Shown piece after piece: positions 43,072 to 51,934 of a stretch of 64,000 nt of DNA. Source of the stretch: Paenibacillus sp. J5C2022 (GTDB lineage: Bacteria > Bacillota > Bacilli > Paenibacillales > Paenibacillaceae); NCBI RefSeq assembly GCF_025567625.1, contig NZ_JAOQJC010000045.1:1-64000 (forward strand), in the 5' to 3' direction. Position 1 is the stretch's first letter. Every line of letters begins with the position of its first letter. The notes under the pieces are model-generated. The model was not told the origin of the DNA. It did no database searches and worked only from the letters and a program-made list of their open reading frames with translations. The position numbers and the translations under genes are program-made.

Positions 43072-44004
43072 TCAACCTTTTACCGAACCGACCAGCACAC
43101 CTTTAACAAAATGCTTCTGCAGGAAAGGATAGACCAGCAGAATAGGAACGGTAGCCGTCACGATGGATGCGGCGCGCACCGCCTCCGGCGCCTGATTCAA
43201 ATCGCGGTTGACGTCGATCTGCCCGGCTGTCGTGAGCACTTCCTGCGTGGAAGCGATCAGTTCCTTCAAGTAAAGCTGCAATGTCTTCAGCTCGGCCGAG
43301 GTGATATAGATCATGGCGTTAAAGTAGCTGTTCCACAGCAGAACCGCATAGAACAATCCCACTGTCGCCAGCACCGGCTTCGATAGAGGCAATATAATAT
43401 TGAACAGGATGCGCATGTTCGATGCCCCGTCAAGCTTCGCCGATTCCTCCAGGCCGTCCGGCAGCGCTTCGAAGAAGTTTTTGACGATAAGCATATAGAA
43501 TACGTTAACAAGCCCCGGCACGAACAGCGCCCATACGGTATTGACAAGCTCCAGCTCCCGCATGACCAGATAGGAGGGAATAATGCCGCCGTTGAACAGC
43601 ATCGTGAACACGTAGATGAGCAGCAGCGGCTTACGGAACTTCAACCCCGGCTTGGACAGCGGATAAGCCGCCAGCACGGTCATAAGCAAGGATGCCAGCG
43701 TTCCGACCACCGTCACGAAGATGGTAATCTTGAAAGAATTAATGAATTGGCTGTTGGCCAATACCAGCTTGTAGGTGCCGATCTGGAAGTCAATCGGATA
43801 GATCGTCACAATGCCGGATACGACCGCCGCCTCGCTGCTGAATGACTTGGCAATGACGTTGAGAAAGGGAAACAAGGTCATGATGCCCAATAGGGTGAAA
43901 AAAGCGTAATTGCATACGGTAAAGATTCTCTCTCCCGCGGAAAGCTTGATCGTGTTGCCGCTTTTCTTATTTTGCCGGATGGCCGGTTCGCTTGTCGCTC
44001 CCAT
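43072..44004 (-). CDS. Carbohydrate ABC transporter permease, LplC type
   Basis: 310 residues with six membrane segments. EAA motif EESAKLDGASNMRILFNIIL, and the LplC-type ending QKHFVKGVLVGSVKG. The ATG at 44004 overlaps the stop of the upstream permease (TAATG) and has GGGAAGGAG 9 nt before it, so the longer frame beginning at 44037 is not used. Partner of the 44004-44933 permease. Confidence 0.92.
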   Translation of the reverse strand: MGATSEPAIRQNKKSGNTIKLSAGERIFTVCNYAFFTLLGIMTLFPFLNVIAKSFSSEAAVVSGIVTIYPIDFQIGTYKLVLANSQFINSFKITIFVTVVGTLASLLMTVLAAYPLSKPGLKFRKPLLLIYVFTMLFNGGIIPSYLVMRELELVNTVWALFVPGLVNVFYMLIVKNFFEALPDGLEESAKLDGASNMRILFNIILPLSKPVLATVGLFYAVLLWNSYFNAMIYITSAELKTLQLYLKELIASTQEVLTTAGQIDVNRDLNQAPEAVRAASIVTATVPILLVYPFLQKHFVKGVLVGSVKG

Positions 44005-44933
44005 TACCAAATGCTCCTTCCCAGAAACTTCTTGCATATCGCATTGCCCGAGACGACGAGCGTAAATGCGATGACCGATTCGAACATGCCCACAGCGGTA
44101 GAGAAGCTGTAATCCGAGGCCCCTATGCCGACCCGATACACATAAGTGCCGATAACATCCGCAACATCGTAGACGACCGGATTATACATGACGAGAATCT
44201 GCTCCGTCCCGGCCTCCAGCATATTGCCCAGCCGCAGGATAAGCATCAGCACAATGGTGGAGAAGATGCCCGGCAGCGTGACGTGAATCATCTGTTGCAG
44301 CTTGCTGGCCCCGTCCATCTTCGCCGCCTCGTACAACTGAGGATCAATGCCCGCTATCGCGGCCAAGTAGATAATCGTTCCCCAGCCGACCTCCTTCCAC
44401 CCTTCGGTAAGGACGAGCAATCCGCGGAATACGCTCTGATCCATGAAGAAGGCAATGTGCTCTCCGCCAAGCTTGGCGATAATCGTATTCACAATGCCGT
44501 CGTTAAGCGACAGCAGGTTGATGAAGAGACCGCTGATGATGACCCACGAAATGAAATGCGGGAGGTAAATGACGGACTGTACGACCCGCTTGAACATCAG
44601 CTTCCTGATCTCGTTCATTAGCACCGCTATGAGGATAGGGGCCGGAAACAGGAACAGGAGCTTATACACGCTGATGATGAGCGTATTGGCCAGTACATTG
44701 AGAAACTGGTCGTTGACGACCAGGCGCTCGAAATGCTTCAATCCGACCCAGTCGCTCCCGCTTATCCCCTTAAAGATACTAAAATCCTGAAAAGCTATAA
44801 TTAGACCATACATTGGCGTATATTTTAATAAAAGTAAAAATAATAATCCCGGTATAAGCATCAAGTAAAGATCCCAGTCTTTGACGATGGTCCTCCACGT
44901 ATCCGCTCTCCGCGGCATCCCCGTCACATTCAT
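44004..44933 (-). CDS. Carbohydrate ABC transporter permease, LplB type
   Basis: 309 residues. LPGLLFLLLLKYTPMYGL-type first helix (LMLIPGLLFLLLLKYTPMYG), LplB motif FQDFSIFKGISGSDWVG, EAA loop YEAAKMDGASKLQQMIHVTL. SD AAAAGGGGAA precedes the ATG. First gene of the cluster, divergent from the large SLH protein at 45299. The ATPase is not encoded here. Confidence 0.92.
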   Translation of the reverse strand: MNVTGMPRRADTWRTIVKDWDLYLMLIPGLLFLLLLKYTPMYGLIIAFQDFSIFKGISGSDWVGLKHFERLVVNDQFLNVLANTLIISVYKLLFLFPAPILIAVLMNEIRKLMFKRVVQSVIYLPHFISWVIISGLFINLLSLNDGIVNTIIAKLGGEHIAFFMDQSVFRGLLVLTEGWKEVGWGTIIYLAAIAGIDPQLYEAAKMDGASKLQQMIHVTLPGIFSTIVLMLILRLGNMLEAGTEQILVMYNPVVYDVADVIGTYVYRVGIGASDYSFSTAVGMFESVIAFTLVVSGNAICKKFLGRSIW

Positions 44934-45113
44934 ATCAAGTTCCCCTTTTGCTAAGAAGTATTTGCTGTATCCGCTTTCTCCGTATCATTATGGGGGATAT
45001 GCCGCCAATAAGGAATTATGCAATCTTAATAAAAACAAGAAAATCTTAAGCATCTTTTCCTGCTGTTCAGCAGGCCGGATTCCCTTCACAAAAAAACACC
45101 ACATCAAACAAAG

Positions 45114-45135
45114 CCTTATAAACATAAGGTTTTTT
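45114..45135 (+). terminator. Terminator-like hairpin in the 44934-45298 gap
   Basis: CCTTAT and ATAAGG form a 6-bp stem with an AAAC loop, followed by TTTTTT on the plus strand. No gene ends here on this strand, so the role is unclear. The rest of the gap holds a putative promoter at 45181. Confidence 0.4.
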
Positions 45136-45180
45136 CATGTAATTCATGATAATTCACATAATTAATGGTTAAAAATGACA

Positions 45181-45210
45181 TTGACAATTGGATGACACTG
45201 GCATTAGTCT
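45181..45210 (+). promoter_or_regulatory. Putative promoter of the 1355-residue SLH protein gene
   Basis: A perfect -35 box TTGACA is followed after 17-18 nt by a weak -10 box TTAGTC/TAGTCT, about 90 bp before the start codon. Confidence 0.35.
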
Positions 45211-45298
45211 TGTCTTCAAATCCTCACAATCTTCCTCCATGCAGCCATAACGGAAGTTTGATAGAGAGGTCAAATCACTATTCAGGAGGGTACGAACA

Positions 45299-48200
45299 AT
45301 GAATTGGACTAAATTTACCGCCGCGCTTCTGTGCATCGCGTTAGCTATTCCGGCCATGATGACCGCGCCGAAGGCAGCCCATGCCGCGGACGAGGTGTAC
45401 GAGGAGGTACCGTTCCCGAATAACGGCTTCGAAGAAGCCTTGGGGGATTATCCCGGCTGGACGACCATACCTGAGCTGCCTCAAGAGGGGCTTCGTGTAA
45501 GCGTTGCCAACAGTGTGTACGGTTCAAGCACCAACAGTCTGTATATGACGGATGATAACTCGAAGAAGTCTCTTCAGGTATTAAGCGAGCTTGTGCCTGT
45601 AACCCCCGGCGAGAAATATAAGCTGACCTCCAGCATTTACGTGGAGGCGAAGAGTGTCCGGGTCTACCTGCACTTCAAGAAGAATGGCTCTGACACAGAT
45701 CTGACGGGCGGCCAGATCAATGTGCTCGCCAATACAGTCGGCCAGTGGAAGGAGATTGCGCTGGAGGGCATCGCTCCCGCAGATGCGGACTATGCCCAGG
45801 TCTCCTTTTATTACGGTGCTTCAGGGGTTGGAACGAAGGCTTATATCGATCATGTGAAGCTGGAGCGCGTCGTGGCGGCTAATCCGCTGCAACTGCACTT
45901 CGATGAGCCGGTCATGATTGGGGATGCCGTATCCTACGCCCTCTCCCAAGCCGCTGCATACGGCATTGGACCGGACGGCAAGTGGGAGCAATATATTGCG
46001 ACTGTCGGATCGCCGGTATCCTTCCACGTTGTCGATGCATCCACGGGAGAGTTGAAGTTCACGCAGCAGATCGCCGGATCAGGCGATACAATCTGGTCGA
46101 TAGCCAAGGGCTCCGACGATAACATGTATTTCAGCTCGAACGGCATGCTCTATCGCTATGTGACAGCGGAACGCACCATCGAGGCGCTGGGGCTGAATCC
46201 TTCCAACAAGCAGGTGTTCGATCTGAAGGCAAGCTCGGACGGGAAAATATACGGCAGCACCTTCTCCAGCACCAACATGGGACGCGTCTTCGAATACGAC
46301 ATTGCTTCCGGTGAATTCAGCGACTGGGGTGTCGCGAAGGATGGGCAGCAATATGCCCGGGGGCTGGGCGTAACGGAGGACTACGTCTACGTAGGCATAG
46401 GAACGACTGCGCATCTTATGCGCTATGACCGGGAGACTGGCGACAAATCGGAAGTGCTTATTCCCGGCGTCTCCGGCACCAGTCGCACTTTGTCGGAAAT
46501 CGACGTCTATGGCGGCAAACTGTTCGTCTACGGCGGGAAGGACCTGTTCGTGATCGACGAGCAATCCGGCGAGCTAATCAACACGCTGGAGTTCCAATCC
46601 AAGCTTGCGCCTCCTTCGCCGAATCAGCCCAATCTGGTGTACTACAAGCTGGCAGGGGAGCTATACGCTTACGACATAGCGAACAACAGCTCTGCACTTG
46701 TCGACAATATTCCCGAATTGCCGGCCGATACAGCGATCAAGAATCATGCGTGGATAACGCCGGACAGCGGGCCGCTGCAAGGCGTTCAAGTATTGGCGGG
46801 CATGGCTGCCTTCGGCGAGTCCTTCCTGCTGGATCCAGCTACCAAGCGTTATACGGAGCATGCCGTGCAGGTGCCTGCATCCGCTACGAGCATCAACGCC
46901 ATGGAGAGCGATGGCACCTCCCTGTACATGGGCGGCTATCAGAGAGGCATGAGTATCTACGATCTGGACAGCGGGGAATTCGTCTACCGCAATAAGGAAT
47001 TCCATCAGCCGGAGGGGATCAGCTTCCTGAACGACGCCGTCTACTTCGGCACCTATTCCGGAGCGGTCATGTATCGCCTTGATCGGGACAAGCCGTTCCA
47101 ATACAACGAGCTCGGCGAGGGCAATCCCGGCCTGGCAGCAGATATAGAAGCAGATCAGGATCGGCCGTTCACGATGACTTCCGGTGACGGCAAGCTGTTC
47201 ATCGGCACATTCCCGACATACGGCCAACTTGGCGGGGCTTTGACCATACTGGAGGAATCGGAGCAAGCGGGCGGAAGCATCGCGGTGAACACCGAGACGG
47301 TGCGCCATATCGTACCCGATCAGAGCTTGTTCGGTCTGGCTTATCTGGATGGCAAAATCTATGGAGGCACCTCCGTCTGGGGAGGTCTCGGCAGCGAGAC
47401 GCCAGATGCAGAGGCGAAGATGTTCGTCTATGATACTGTCACCCATACGATGATTCAAGCACCGTTCACACCGAGAATTCCCGGCGTCAATGGCGAAGTG
47501 AAGCTCATCGGCGAGCTGTCGGTCGGTCCTGACGGATTAATCTGGGGCATTCTGGACGGCTTCATCGACCAGAGCTCAGGCTACGATGCCGCCTTGTTCG
47601 CCATGCATCCGGAGACGCTGGAAATCGTGAAGAGCAAGGTCATTACAGCTTCGCCTTTCAATACGAGCAAATTCAGACCTTATTATATCCGCTGGGGAGA
47701 AGACGGATTGATCTATTCTACGATCGGCAGGAAGCTGATGGCGATCGATCCCGCTGATCTGCGCTCTAAGCAAGTGATCCCCGGCACTGTCAATCTGATG
47801 ACGATGGGCGAGGACGGCAGTCTGTACTATGCGCAAGGAAGCAAGCTGCACAAAGTGCCCGTGCAATTGGATAGCGCGAGCTTGCATGCGGATAAGAGCA
47901 CAATTGAGGTGGGAGAGGCTGCTACGGCGTCCGTATCGGTGATGCAGAAGAACGGCAAGCTTGCTCAATTGGGCGGCGCCGAGGTCATCTACACTTCAAG
48001 CGCCCCGGATATTGTGTCGGTAAGCGGCAATCAGTTGATCGGCCAATCCGTCGGAACAGCATCCATTACGGCACAAGTTATACTGGATGGGCGATTGCTG
48101 ACCGCATCGGCGATCGAGATTGAAGTGATTCCGGCGAAGCCGAAGCCGGTCGAACCGCCAACTTATCCACCCGTAGGACAGCCTCCAGTATTACCGACCG

Positions 48201-49366
48201 TGGACGGCAACACCGTCACACTGCCCGAGGATATTGCGGAGCAGCCTATAGACAGCCAACTGCTGGATAAGCTGTTCGAGGCATACGAGCAAGTGGTTAT
48301 TCATACGGAGGAAGCGGCGGTCATTCCCGTCTCTTCGCTCATCAGTACGATGAGTGAAGGTAACCTGGTAATCCGGACGGAGCTGGGCTCGTGGACACTG
48401 GATATCGGCCGATTGCCGCTGAAGAACTGGGAGGCGCTGTTGGAGGATGGCCAGCCTATAGAGAACTCCTTCATTCGCATCGCTATCACCGGGAAGCAGC
48501 CATCTGATGGCGAGACTGACGAGCAGGCTGCAAGCGGACTTCTGTCGCCATGGGTGACATTCTCGCTCAGTATAGTGGATCAAGAGGGAGGATCCATCCT
48601 ATCGGAGCCTATTGCTCTGCCGCATGGACAGAAGCTGGCCTTGCGCACCGAAGAGACGCAGCCGGAAGGCGCCATTGTCGTTGTGCCGCATCCAGCGACG
48701 GGCGAACTCCGCTTCGTTCCAAGCCGATTGCAGGAAGGGGAAGCGACGTTCTTCAGCAATGGCAATGATCAATACGCCCTATATCACAGCAACAGCAACA
48801 TCTCCTTCGCCGACACCAGCGGCCACTGGGCCGAGGCAGCGATCTCGCGCATGGCGGGCCGACTTATCGTGGAAGGGCGTACAGCTCACTCCTTCGCTCC
48901 GGAACAACCTGTCAACCGTGCGGAATTCATGGCATTAATGAATCGCGTCATGGGCTTGCAGCACGCTGGAGAGAGCGAATCATCCTTCTCCGATGTCGCT
49001 TCTGACGCCTGGTTCATGGATGAGGTCAATGCCGCTGTCAATGCCGGTCTTATTGGCGGATACGAAGACGGCTCCTTCCGTCCGGAACGTTCCATCACAC
49101 GAGTGGAAGCAGCCGTTATCCTGAACAGGGCGTTGCAGCTTGCAGGATACGACACAGCTCTTACAAGCGAAGAAGAAGAGGATGCGCTGCAAGCATATGC
49201 CGATGCGACGGACGCAGACTACGCTATGACCAGCATGGCGCTGGCGGTCAAGGAAGGCCTGTTCAACGGCCGGACACCGACTGCATTAGCCCCTCGGGAA
49301 GCCATCACACGAGCTGAAGCGGTCATGCTTATGGAGCGTTTGCTACAGCTGCTGGGTTATATTTAA
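45299..49366 (+). CDS. Large cell-surface protein: carbohydrate-binding-like module, beta-propeller, Ig-like domain and three SLH repeats
   Basis: 1355 residues. Signal peptide (AKAAHAADE-like cleavage near 30). A jelly-roll carbohydrate-binding-like module at about 35-200 starts with FPNNGFEEALGDYPGW. About 210-860 is a run of propeller-like repeats (GKLFVYGGKDLFVIDE, GKIYGGTSVWGG, DGLIYSTIGRKLMAID). A bacterial Ig-like (Big2) domain lies at about 870-945, then a Pro-rich linker PPTYPPVGQPPVLP, a further domain, and three SLH repeats over the last 190 residues (FADTSGHWAEAAISRMAG, GLIGGYEDGSFRPERSI). It is displayed on the wall and diverges from a sugar importer, which suggests glycan capture or processing at the surface. 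SD GGAGGG; no catalytic motif was recognised. Confidence 0.85.
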   Translation: MNWTKFTAALLCIALAIPAMMTAPKAAHAADEVYEEVPFPNNGFEEALGDYPGWTTIPELPQEGLRVSVANSVYGSSTNSLYMTDDNSKKSLQVLSELVPVTPGEKYKLTSSIYVEAKSVRVYLHFKKNGSDTDLTGGQINVLANTVGQWKEIALEGIAPADADYAQVSFYYGASGVGTKAYIDHVKLERVVAANPLQLHFDEPVMIGDAVSYALSQAAAYGIGPDGKWEQYIATVGSPVSFHVVDASTGELKFTQQIAGSGDTIWSIAKGSDDNMYFSSNGMLYRYVTAERTIEALGLNPSNKQVFDLKASSDGKIYGSTFSSTNMGRVFEYDIASGEFSDWGVAKDGQQYARGLGVTEDYVYVGIGTTAHLMRYDRETGDKSEVLIPGVSGTSRTLSEIDVYGGKLFVYGGKDLFVIDEQSGELINTLEFQSKLAPPSPNQPNLVYYKLAGELYAYDIANNSSALVDNIPELPADTAIKNHAWITPDSGPLQGVQVLAGMAAFGESFLLDPATKRYTEHAVQVPASATSINAMESDGTSLYMGGYQRGMSIYDLDSGEFVYRNKEFHQPEGISFLNDAVYFGTYSGAVMYRLDRDKPFQYNELGEGNPGLAADIEADQDRPFTMTSGDGKLFIGTFPTYGQLGGALTILEESEQAGGSIAVNTETVRHIVPDQSLFGLAYLDGKIYGGTSVWGGLGSETPDAEAKMFVYDTVTHTMIQAPFTPRIPGVNGEVKLIGELSVGPDGLIWGILDGFIDQSSGYDAALFAMHPETLEIVKSKVITASPFNTSKFRPYYIRWGEDGLIYSTIGRKLMAIDPADLRSKQVIPGTVNLMTMGEDGSLYYAQGSKLHKVPVQLDSASLHADKSTIEVGEAATASVSVMQKNGKLAQLGGAEVIYTSSAPDIVSVSGNQLIGQSVGTASITAQVILDGRLLTASAIEIEVIPAKPKPVEPPTYPPVGQPPVLPTVDGNTVTLPEDIAEQPIDSQLLDKLFEAYEQVVIHTEEAAVIPVSSLISTMSEGNLVIRTELGSWTLDIGRLPLKNWEALLEDGQPIENSFIRIAITGKQPSDGETDEQAASGLLSPWVTFSLSIVDQEGGSILSEPIALPHGQKLALRTEETQPEGAIVVVPHPATGELRFVPSRLQEGEATFFSNGNDQYALYHSNSNISFADTSGHWAEAAISRMAGRLIVEGRTAHSFAPEQPVNRAEFMALMNRVMGLQHAGESESSFSDVASDAWFMDEVNAAVNAGLIGGYEDGSFRPERSITRVEAAVILNRALQLAGYDTALTSEEEEDALQAYADATDADYAMTSMALAVKEGLFNGRTPTALAPREAITRAEAVMLMERLLQLLGYI

Positions 49367-49380
49367 TGACATGAAGCATA

Positions 49381-49404
49381 GAGGCTGTCCCCCGGGACAG
49401 CCTC
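49381..49404. terminator. Bidirectional terminator
   Basis: GAGGCTGTCCC (49381-49391) pairs perfectly with GGGACAGCCTC (49394-49404) between two convergent genes. Confidence 0.75.
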
Positions 49405-49423
49405 TTGTCGTTGTTACGCCTTA

Positions 49424-49996
49424 TTATTGCTTCTCCGTATATGAAATCGTCACTTCCCTGGCGCCTTCCTGCTCGTTCTCCATAATCATGACAGTGAAAG
49501 CACCCGAAGTATTATCGCCTGTCAGCACTGCAGTCCCATCCGTATCCAGCCGCGCAACCTCAAAGCCGAGAGTCTCAAATATGCCTTCATACTGCTCGCC
49601 GCATTCCGCAATGCTCTTCATCGTCTGGAAAGCTACGAGATAACTGTTCAGCCCATCTTCTCCGGTTGTCTTGGTGGATGTAATGATGACCGCGTCGTCC
49701 GGCAAATCAATCAGCTCCGGCAGTCCCTCGGGCAGCTCCTGCTCGTTCGACATCGTGATGTTTTCGCCGGTTTGTTTATTCTCGCCGTCGATTTGAATGG
49801 ACTCTCCATCGTTATCGCTTCTCACAGTTATTTCCCCGTCGTCCGAGGAATAGATCGTCACTTCGCTTCCGTCTTCCGATACTTCAACGCCATCCTTCAC
49901 CTTATCCGCTTCATCCAACGCGCTGCCTGATGCACCGCAGCCTGCGAGCCAGATGAATGCCGCCAGAACGGCCGCTGCTGCACTATTTCTTCTCAT
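49424..49996 (-). CDS. Hypothetical lipoprotein
   Basis: 190 residues. Lipobox LAGC after a short signal peptide. The mature part is acidic and rich in Asp/Glu/Thr (VSEDGSEVTIYSSDDGEITV), with a C-terminal folded portion (about 110-190). No domain recognised. SD GGAGG before the ATG. Monocistronic, convergent with the SLH gene. Confidence 0.7.
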   Translation of the reverse strand: MRRNSAAAAVLAAFIWLAGCGASGSALDEADKVKDGVEVSEDGSEVTIYSSDDGEITVRSDNDGESIQIDGENKQTGENITMSNEQELPEGLPELIDLPDDAVIITSTKTTGEDGLNSYLVAFQTMKSIAECGEQYEGIFETLGFEVARLDTDGTAVLTGDNTSGAFTVMIMENEQEGAREVTISYTEKQ

Positions 49997-50094
49997 GTTT
50001 CTCCCTCCACACCTCCAACATGCTCCAATCTCTATTTCACGTATTGTAACATGTTGTGAAGTGTGTCGAAATCACCCGATAGTCCCAAGCTCGG

Positions 50095-51165
50095 CTAGTC
50101 GGCCAGTCTGACCTCTCTTCCCGTTGCCGCGGAAGTATAGATGGCATCCAGGATTTTGATCATATCGACGCCTTGCTCCGGCAAGAAGATCGGCTCCGCC
50201 CGCTTCTGCAGCACATCGATGAAATGACGAAGATTCTCCCCGTGGGCATCTGGATTGCCGCCCTTCAATACAGGCGTAACATTCGTTAATTGTCCAGCCG
50301 TCTCAGAGTAAATCTCAAGCTGGCCGTTAGCCATTGCCGAACCGGACTTCGTCCCCCTTAGCTCCACGAAATTCTTCTCTTCGCCAATATTGGACGCCCA
50401 ACTGAATTCAATCTGCAACGACGCTCCGTTATCGAATCGGATAAAGCCGATCGCCAAGTCCTCTACGTCGAAGGTGCCATCCTCTTGCTTCTCTCCGAAA
50501 GAACTGTGAACGGAATCCGAAATCTCGTCATTGGCAAACTTCGTATACGTCGCTCCGGTCACCGCTACCGGCTTCGGATTGCCCATCAGCCAGATTGTCA
50601 GGTCAATCATATGTACGCCCAGATCGATCAGCGGGCCCCCGCCCGACAGCTCCTTCGTCGTGAACCAGCCACCCTTGCCGGGAATGCCTCGGCGCCGTAC
50701 CCAGCCGCAGCGCCCCGTGTAGACTTCGCCCATCTGCCCTTCTTCAATGTATCGCTTCAGAAATTTGGAAGCCGGCGTGAATCGGTTGTTCCTCATAACC
50801 ATTAATGTCTTGCCGCCTGCTTCCGCAGCATCGGCCATCCTCCTCGCTTCGTCGGGATTGACCGCATCCGGCTTCTCGCAGAATACGTGCAGCCCCTTCG
50901 ACAGTGCCGCGATCGCCACTTCGGAATGGTACAGATTCGGGGTGCATATATCAACGGCATCCAGCTCGCAGGCGTCCAGCATCTCCCTGTAATCCGTATA
51001 GACATGCTTAATGCCATGGGCGTCAGCCAATCCCTGAGCCCGTTCGCCGTTAATATCGCATAATGCGACAATTTCCACTTCGGGATGCTCCAGCAGCGGT
51101 TTCAAGTGCGCCGCCTTGAAGATGTTGCCTGTTCCAACAATACCGAATTTAAGTTTGTTCCCCAT
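50095..51165 (-). CDS. Gfo/Idh/MocA-family NAD(P)-dependent oxidoreductase
   Basis: 356 residues. Rossmann motif FGIVGTGNIFKAAHLKPLLE, then the family motif VFCEKPDAVNPDEARRM with the conserved Lys of CEKP, and GGPLIDLGVHMIDL with the likely catalytic His. Cytoplasmic; acts on a sugar, cyclitol or sugar acid that cannot be named from sequence. SD GGGGG before the ATG. Confidence 0.9.
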   Translation of the reverse strand: MGNKLKFGIVGTGNIFKAAHLKPLLEHPEVEIVALCDINGERAQGLADAHGIKHVYTDYREMLDACELDAVDICTPNLYHSEVAIAALSKGLHVFCEKPDAVNPDEARRMADAAEAGGKTLMVMRNNRFTPASKFLKRYIEEGQMGEVYTGRCGWVRRRGIPGKGGWFTTKELSGGGPLIDLGVHMIDLTIWLMGNPKPVAVTGATYTKFANDEISDSVHSSFGEKQEDGTFDVEDLAIGFIRFDNGASLQIEFSWASNIGEEKNFVELRGTKSGSAMANGQLEIYSETAGQLTNVTPVLKGGNPDAHGENLRHFIDVLQKRAEPIFLPEQGVDMIKILDAIYTSAATGREVRLAD

Positions 51166-51369
51166 ATTCCATCCCCCTCATATTGGCAACTAAATCGCTT
51201 ACAACCGTATCATACAGCAGCCCATTGTTCGCATCCACCATTATTTATGACAATAGCCAATATTGGACAAGAATATGCCAAAATCGAAATAAAGTATAAG
51301 CCCCCCTATCGATGCCATTCGGAGTTGAGCGGACACGTTGCCAAGAAGACTTGGCTGAGAACTTGGCTG

Positions 51370-51398
51370 TTGCCACTTCCTCGCCGGTATGCTACACT
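51370..51398 (+). promoter_or_regulatory. Promoter of the hflX leader
   Basis: TTGCCA, 17 nt, TACACT. Transcription should begin near 51405, giving about 530 nt of 5' leader before hflX. Positions 51166-51369 show nothing else. Confidence 0.6.
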
Positions 51399-51428
51399 GT
51401 TTTCATTCCAAAGAATGGAGGGTTACAG

Positions 51429-51467
51429 GTGATCGATTATATCCGAGTCAGAACAGTGCGCGGCTAA
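51429..51467 (+). CDS. Candidate 12-residue leader peptide upstream of hflX
   Basis: A GTG at 51429 is preceded by GGAGGG with 6 nt spacing and follows the promoter by about 30 nt. It reads MIDYIRVRTVRG and stops at TAA (51465-51467). It contains Arg-Val-Arg, matching the +X+ (Arg/Lys-X-Arg/Lys) motif at which macrolide-bound ribosomes stall in erm-type leader peptides. A hairpin (GTGCGC/GCGC) spans its stop codon. A strong terminator 400 nt downstream and hflX beyond suggest attenuation. Homologous hflX genes of Listeria are known to be antibiotic-induced through premature termination. That this peptide is translated and regulatory is inference. Confidence 0.5.
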   Translation: MIDYIRVRTVRG

Positions 51468-51870
51468 CAAGCGCTGCAGCTACTGCCGTTATTAAGATGC
51501 GGCACAAGCTTGTTCCGCGATGAATGGCTGACGTATGATTAGGGCGACACTGATGAAGAATGTAGCGCTGATCATGCCGTTGCTGCCTGCAATACGCGAT
51601 AGCTCTGCCTGTGCGCAGAGGACTCAGGATTGGTCTGTTCACTTTTCCATGTAACCGTCTATAGCTGGATTTTGATGATTCGTCAACGCCCGTGCAGCGA
51701 TGCCCGTACAATGTACATTGGCATAGTTGTGCCTGCACACGTGACGCCCGGCTGGCATGTCCATCCGGCTTCCGGCGCAAGCGTTAGCCGCTTACCGGGG
51801 TGCGTTGGCTGCTATTCAATTTCCAACGCTATAGAAGACCATTCCCTATATCCTCATGCGTGAGCTATGA

Positions 51871-51898
51871 ACACAGGCGGATTCGTCTGTGTTTTTTT
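51871..51898 (+). terminator. Strong intrinsic terminator inside the hflX leader (attenuator)
   Basis: ACACAGGCG (51871-51879) pairs with CGTCTGTGT (51884-51892, one G-U) around a GATT loop, and seven T follow. It ends 36 nt before the hflX ATG, on the same strand, with no other gene ending here. Its position fits a conditional terminator within the leader. Confidence 0.85.
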
Positions 51899-51934
51899 AA
51901 TGGAAAATTACGTTTGTGAGAGGATGAATCTTAT

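Noticed and set aside
51630..51863. 77-codon ORF within the hflX leader
   Set aside because: No ribosome-binding site and unusual composition; it ends just before the terminator. Only the 12-codon ORF has translation signals.
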